Shown here: piece after piece, positions 60,287 to 64,000 of the stretch
Layout: every line of letters starts with the position of its first letter
How positions within the stretch are numbered: the first letter of the stretch is position 1
Source of the DNA: Cyclobacteriaceae bacterium
GTDB taxonomy: Bacteria; Bacteroidota; Bacteroidia; Cytophagales; Cyclobacteriaceae
Direction: 5' to 3'
Length of the DNA stretch: 64,000 bases
Assembly: GCA_016787665.1 (NCBI GenBank)
Contig: JAEUUC010000013.1
Location: 1 to 64,000 of the forward strand
The notes under the pieces: model-generated
What the model was told of the DNA's origin: nothing
Database searches by the model: none
The model's input: the letters and a program-made list of their open reading frames with translations, nothing else
Program-made: the position numbers and the translations under genes

Positions 60287-60727
60287 ATGACTTTCTTCAC
60301 CAGTCAGTATGAGTGCAAACTTGACGCAAAGGGGCGCCTGGTGCTGCCCGCGCGCGTGAAGGCTCAGTTGCCCGAAGGCGAGCAGGAGCTTGTCGTTCGC
60401 AAGGGCTTCGAGCAGTGCCTCATTTTGTACCCGATGGTGGAGTTCAAAAAGGTCTTCTCAAAAATTTCGGGTCTCAACGAGTTCAACGAAGAGTACCGCC
60501 AACTGCAGCGGAGCTTTTTGTCGGGCGTGGTCACCGTGGAGTTGGACGGCAACGGGCGAATCCTGTTACCGAAAAACATGCTGGCCTACGCACAAATCGA
60601 CAAAGACGCCATGCTGGTGGGCACGGGGAACAAAGTGGAGATCTGGAGTCCAACGATCTATGAGAAGTTCCTCATTCAAGACCCCGGTGAGTTGTCGAAA
60701 CTGGCAGAACGCTACCTGAATAACTGA
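60287..60727 (+). CDS. mraZ: MraZ, transcriptional regulator of the division cluster
   Basis: The protein is 146 residues with two SpoVT/AbrB-like halves: FTSQYECKLDAKGRLVLPARVKAQL and SGVVTVELDGNGRILLPKNMLAYAQI. The DxxGRxxLP motif occurs in both, as in all MraZ proteins. It forms a ring-shaped oligomer that binds repeated boxes upstream of its own gene. Such boxes are present 47 bp upstream. It begins the mraZ-rsmH-ftsL-ftsI cluster. Confidence 0.96.
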   Translation: MTFFTSQYECKLDAKGRLVLPARVKAQLPEGEQELVVRKGFEQCLILYPMVEFKKVFSKISGLNEFNEEYRQLQRSFLSGVVTVELDGNGRILLPKNMLAYAQIDKDAMLVGTGNKVEIWSPTIYEKFLIQDPGELSKLAERYLNN

Positions 60728-60866
60728 GGGATGAAGGCCGGGAACAGTAACACGAACACCGGCTCTAAGCTTCAGGCCATAGGCTGCATGCGTCAGGCTG
60801 CATACTTCAGGTTGCTCGATGCCGGATGCAGGATACTGGATCTCCGGAGACCGAGATGGATTGGCG
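60728..60866. other. Spacer between mraZ and rsmH with short repeats
   Basis: These 139 bp hold imperfect repeats of CAGGCTGCAT (CAGGCCATAGGCTGCAT, TCAGGCTGCATAC, TCAGGTTGC at about 60772-60816), then GGATGCAGGATACTGGATC. No gene or terminator is seen. In most bacteria these two genes are nearly adjacent, so the insert is unusual. The rsmH frame stays open back to 60819, but that N-terminus does not resemble RsmH. Confidence 0.5.
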
Positions 60867-61826
60867 ATGCAAGAGACCAGTAGCGGGCAACCCGAAACCA
60901 GGAGCTACCATAAACCGGTAATGCTCCGCGAATGTCTTGAGGGACTACGCATTGACCCGCAAGGCACTTACGTAGATGTAACGTTTGGCGGTGGCGGACA
61001 CAGCCTGGCGATACTCGAGCAGATCAAGGGAGGAAGGTTGATTGCCTTTGATCAGGATGCCGATGCACAGCGTGAAGCTGAAAAAATCAACCACCGTTCT
61101 TTCACATTCTGTCCCTCCAACTTCCGGTACCTGAAAAAGTACCTGAAGCTGCACGGGGTTAGCCGCGTGAACGGCATACTGGCTGATCTGGGTGTTTCCT
61201 CCCATCAGATCGACTCCGCTCAACGCGGCTTCTCAACCCGGTTTGCCGGGCCGCTTGATATGCGCATGGATGCGCGGGCGACCCTCACAGCCGCTACGCT
61301 GCTGGCAACCTATACCGAGGCGCAGCTCCACCGGGTGCTGGGTATGTATGGGGAGGTTCGCAATGCGCGCACGGTGGCTCAACGAATAGTGGAAGCCAGG
61401 GCGCGCCAACCCCTCACCACTACCCAACAACTGACGGATTTGCTCAAACCGCTGGCCCCCCGTGGAAAGGAGTTCAAATATTTCGCCCAGGTGTTTCAGG
61501 CCCTGCGCCTGGAAGTAAACCAGGAGATGCAGGCGCTTGAAGATTTTTTGCACCAATGTGGCGAAGTAATGGCAACCGGAGGCCGACTGGTGGTGATGAG
61601 TTACCACTCGCTGGAAGACCGGCTGGTGAAGAACTACATCAACACCGGTAACGTGGAGGGAAAGTTGGAAAAGGATTTTTATGGAAACATCCTTCGGCCT
61701 TTTGAGGCGGTGAACCGAAAACCGCTGCAAGCGGCCGAAGAAGAAATAGAAAACAATAACCGTGCACGCAGCGCCAAACTGCGAATTGCGGAACGAAACG
61801 AAAGTAAGGTAAAGGAACATGAGTGA
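60867..61826 (+). CDS. rsmH: RsmH (MraW), 16S rRNA C1402 methyltransferase
   Basis: The protein is 319 residues from the ATG at 60867 (MQETSSGQPETRSYHKPVMLRECLEGL). HKPVMLRE, DVTFGGGGHS (SAM loop), FDQDADA, LADLGVSSHQID and VMSYHSLEDRLVK are family signatures. It methylates N4 of C1402 in 16S rRNA. Its last 8 bp overlap ftsL. Confidence 0.97.
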   Translation: MQETSSGQPETRSYHKPVMLRECLEGLRIDPQGTYVDVTFGGGGHSLAILEQIKGGRLIAFDQDADAQREAEKINHRSFTFCPSNFRYLKKYLKLHGVSRVNGILADLGVSSHQIDSAQRGFSTRFAGPLDMRMDARATLTAATLLATYTEAQLHRVLGMYGEVRNARTVAQRIVEARARQPLTTTQQLTDLLKPLAPRGKEFKYFAQVFQALRLEVNQEMQALEDFLHQCGEVMATGGRLVVMSYHSLEDRLVKNYINTGNVEGKLEKDFYGNILRPFEAVNRKPLQAAEEEIENNNRARSAKLRIAERNESKVKEHE

Positions 61827-62214
61827 GAATCGTATGCGGGTGGAACCCGACCGGACGAATGAAACGCGCATCAAGCCTTCGCAGGCGGGCGGGCCCAGTT
61901 TGTTCTCGGGGCTGGAGAAGCGCCTGAAGCTGGAATCCTATTTTGAAGAAGGTTTCCCGGTGCAGTACCTGCCCAAGATTTTGTTTGTGATGGTGCTGGG
62001 CTTGCTGTACATCAGCAATACGCATCATGCCGAGCGGACCACGCGCGCGATCAACCGGGCACAAACGGAAGTGGAGGATTTGCGCGCAGACTACACGACA
62101 CTGAAATCGGATGTGATGTTTGCCAGCAAGCAGAGTGAAGTGGCCCGAAGAGTAAAAGAAACCGGATTGAAAGAGAGTTTACGCCCACCCTATAAAATTG
62201 TAGTGAACGATTGA
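61819..62214 (+). CDS. ftsL: FtsL-like cell division protein
   Basis: The protein is 131 residues: a cytoplasmic tail of ~50 residues, one transmembrane helix (~53-70) and a periplasmic coiled coil (AERTTRAINRAQTEVEDLRADYTTLKSDVMFASKQSEVARRV). The size, position and layout fit FtsL, which with FtsB and FtsQ activates FtsWI at the septum; sequence identity in this family is always low. It overlaps rsmH by 8 bp and ftsI by 4 bp. Confidence 0.82.
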   Translation: MSENRMRVEPDRTNETRIKPSQAGGPSLFSGLEKRLKLESYFEEGFPVQYLPKILFVMVLGLLYISNTHHAERTTRAINRAQTEVEDLRADYTTLKSDVMFASKQSEVARRVKETGLKESLRPPYKIVVND

Positions 62215-64000
62215 ATATTAAGAGGTCCATATTAATACGTGTCCGCGTAGCCTTTTTGGGCGTGCTGCTGTTTGCGGTTTGTGTAGCCGCTAAGATCGGC
62301 CATATTCAAGTGGCTGAGGGCGACAAATGGGCGAAGATGGCCGAGGAGATCATGTTTGATTACAGACGCGTGAAGGCCACCCGCGGCAACATCTACTCGG
62401 ACAATGGCAGTCTGTTGGCCACTTCCTTGCCGTTTTACAAAGTGGCCATGGACCCCACGCTGGCCCGCAAAGAAGTATTTGATAAGGGACTTGATTCGTT
62501 GGCCATGCTGTTGTCGCGGTACTACCGCGATCGGTCGGAATCGGATTACAAGCAGATGCTTCGCGATGCCCGCGCCACGGGCAAGCAGTACCTCGTGCTC
62601 AACCGCAGGCAAATCAACTACCAGACGAAAAAAGAGATGTCTTCGTGGCCCATCTTCCGCGAAGGACGCTACAAGGGAGGCGTGATTTTTGAGAAAATGG
62701 ACGTGCGCTACCGGCCGTTCAATAACCTGAGCCGCAGAACCATCGGTTATGTCAACGAAGATGGGCAAGGTGCCGGGCTGGAGTTCAGCTTTGACGAGTC
62801 TCTCGGAGGCCAGGATGGTCAGGCGCTCTTTCAAAAAATTGCCGGCAGCACCTGGAAGCCCGTGTTTGACGGCAACGAAGTGAAAGCCGTTGACGGCCTC
62901 GACATTCAGACTACCATTGACATCAATTTACAAGACGTTGCCGAAACCTCGTTGCACCGGCACATGGCGCTGCACGATGCAGACGAAGGAACGGTAGTGG
63001 TCATGGAGGTGGCTACCGGCCATGTCAAAGCGATCTCGAACCTGACCCGTGACGGAAAGGGAAATTATCTTGAGAAGTTCAACCACGCGGTGGGTGGGTC
63101 ACTGGAGCCGGGCTCTACATTTAAACTCGTGACCATGATTGCCCTGCTTGAGGATACAAACATTGAGTTGAGTGACAGCATCAAAACGGGCAATGGCGAG
63201 GTGACCTTCTACAACCGCAAAGTGCGCGATCACCACGAGGGCGGTTTCGGCACACTCTCGATCCAGGCATCCTTCGAGCAGTCTTCGAACGTGGCGATGG
63301 CCAAGTTGGTAGACAAGCATTTTGGTTTGAAGCCGGGAAAATACCTGGATCACGTAGATCGCCTGAAGCTCTCCAGACCGTTGGGGCTACAGATTACAGG
63401 CGAAGTTTTTCCAAAAATCACGCGGCCGCAGGATAAAGCCTGGAGTGGCATCACCCTGCCCTGGATGTCGCATGGCTATGGCCTTGAGATATCTCCGCTG
63501 CACACGCTCACCCTTTACAATGCGGTAGCCAATGACGGCAAAATGATCAAGCCTGTTTTTGTTACCTCCGTGTTGCAGGCCGACCGCCTGATTCGGGAGT
63601 TTGAGACGGAGACGCTCAACAGCAAGATTTGCTCCAACAGTACATTGAAACAACTTCGCTTATTGTTGGAAGGTGTAGTGGAGAATGGTACGGCCAAGAA
63701 TCTGAAAGATGCTCACTACCGCATTGCCGGTAAAACCGGTACGGCACAGATACTGGAAGACGGCCGGTACACGAAGAAATACATCACCTCGTTTGTGGGT
63801 TATTTCCCGGCTCATGCACCCAAGTACAGCGCTATTGTGGTGGTGAAAAATCCGAAAGGATGGCAGCAATATGGCAATAACGTGGCGGGCCCTGTTTTCA
63901 AGGAAATAGCGGACAACATTTATGCGCGCGATATTGAACTGCACGCACCCATGGAAAAGAAGACGGTGCTGGAAGCAGGCGTACTCCCGGTCATTCGTGG
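62211..64000 (+). CDS. ftsI: FtsI-like class B penicillin-binding protein (partial)
   Basis: The frame starts at a TTG at 62211 that overlaps the ftsL stop (TTGA) and stays open to the window end, 596 codons so far; no ATG fits the family's start. One transmembrane helix (RVAFLGVLLFAVCVAAKIGHIQV) is followed by a dimerisation domain with VKATRGNIYSDNG. The transpeptidase domain has EPGSTFK (Ser302, Lys305), SSN (358-360) and GKTGT (Lys508). It cross-links septal peptidoglycan with FtsW. The remaining C-terminus lies beyond the window, perhaps with a PASTA domain as in some relatives. Confidence 0.93.
   Translation, partial: MNIKRSILIRVRVAFLGVLLFAVCVAAKIGHIQVAEGDKWAKMAEEIMFDYRRVKATRGNIYSDNGSLLATSLPFYKVAMDPTLARKEVFDKGLDSLAMLLSRYYRDRSESDYKQMLRDARATGKQYLVLNRRQINYQTKKEMSSWPIFREGRYKGGVIFEKMDVRYRPFNNLSRRTIGYVNEDGQGAGLEFSFDESLGGQDGQALFQKIAGSTWKPVFDGNEVKAVDGLDIQTTIDINLQDVAETSLHRHMALHDADEGTVVVMEVATGHVKAISNLTRDGKGNYLEKFNHAVGGSLEPGSTFKLVTMIALLEDTNIELSDSIKTGNGEVTFYNRKVRDHHEGGFGTLSIQASFEQSSNVAMAKLVDKHFGLKPGKYLDHVDRLKLSRPLGLQITGEVFPKITRPQDKAWSGITLPWMSHGYGLEISPLHTLTLYNAVANDGKMIKPVFVTSVLQADRLIREFETETLNSKICSNSTLKQLRLLLEGVVENGTAKNLKDAHYRIAGKTGTAQILEDGRYTKKYITSFVGYFPAHAPKYSAIVVVKNPKGWQQYGNNVAGPVFKEIADNIYARDIELHAPMEKKTVLEAGVLPVIR

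Noticed and set aside
60819..60866. RsmH starting at 60819
   Set aside because: The extra 16 codons run through the CAGGCTGCAT repeat region and do not match the RsmH N-terminus.

Overview
The window is a stretch of largely core chromosome from a Bacteroidota bacterium, most likely of the Cytophagales. Evidence: promoters have the Bacteroidota form (TTTG or TTG, 18-20 bp, TAnnTTTG) rather than -35/-10 boxes. There is a secreted protein with HYR and SprB-type repeats and a C-terminal type IX secretion sorting domain. A PorE-like TPR/beta-propeller/OmpA protein is present, and many small families typical of this phylum appear (DUF4421, DUF2795-like, SPOR-OmpA fusions, TlpA-type lipoproteins). 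The genus is not determined.

Layout. 1-551: the last ~41 nt of a 5S rRNA gene, so an rRNA operon ends here, then its terminator, a 30-bp tandem repeat array, a decayed second copy of the 5S tail and terminator, and two strong hairpins. 552-4664: a dienoyl-CoA-reductase-like SDR, an OmpA lipoprotein, a PLDc_N-type mini membrane protein, a DJ-1/PfpI protein and an N-acyl-D-amino-acid deacylase relative. 4746-12680: a thioester alpha-2-macroglobulin and penicillin-binding protein 1C operon. 12767-19068: envelope genes, with tandem SPOR-OmpA paralogs, cystathionine beta-synthase, a small lipoprotein and the PorE-like protein. 19191-25901: lon-hslU-DUF4421, a SixA-like phosphatase, an LpxL-type acyltransferase and a DUF486 protein. 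25922-32513: ettA, ispD, queA, an FtsX/MacB permease and recA, with small proteins between. 32680-36969: a metallopeptidase, a two-component system, a beta-barrel protein and a pseudouridine synthase. 37077-39640: rplM-rpsI-rpsB and tsf. 39691-42320: a miniature MotA/TolQ/ExbB-like pair divergent from a LytS/LytTR two-component system. 42338-48824: the T9SS cargo protein, a MATE exporter, small proteins and cmk. 48939-53525: nqrABCDE without nqrF. 53598-57764: DUF502, mnmA, a TlpA lipoprotein and a CoA transferase. 57852-60210: an AT-richer island with a membrane protein and a solitary Mrr-type endonuclease flanked by imperfect direct repeats. 60211-64000: the start of the division and cell wall cluster (mraZ-rsmH-ftsL-ftsI), with a textbook triple MraZ operator; ftsI runs off the end.

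Much of the window serves the cell envelope: PBP1C/A2M, four OmpA-domain proteins, LpxL, T9SS-related proteins, Nqr and the division cluster. I found no prophage, transposase, CRISPR array, tRNA or complete defence island. The least ordinary items are the Mrr island with its repeats and interleaved stems, the two SPOR-OmpA paralogs that have lost the peptidoglycan-binding Asp, the deacylase without the usual His-x-His, the miniature TolQ-like pair, the nqr operon without nqrF, and the decayed rRNA-operon tail with its hairpin array.
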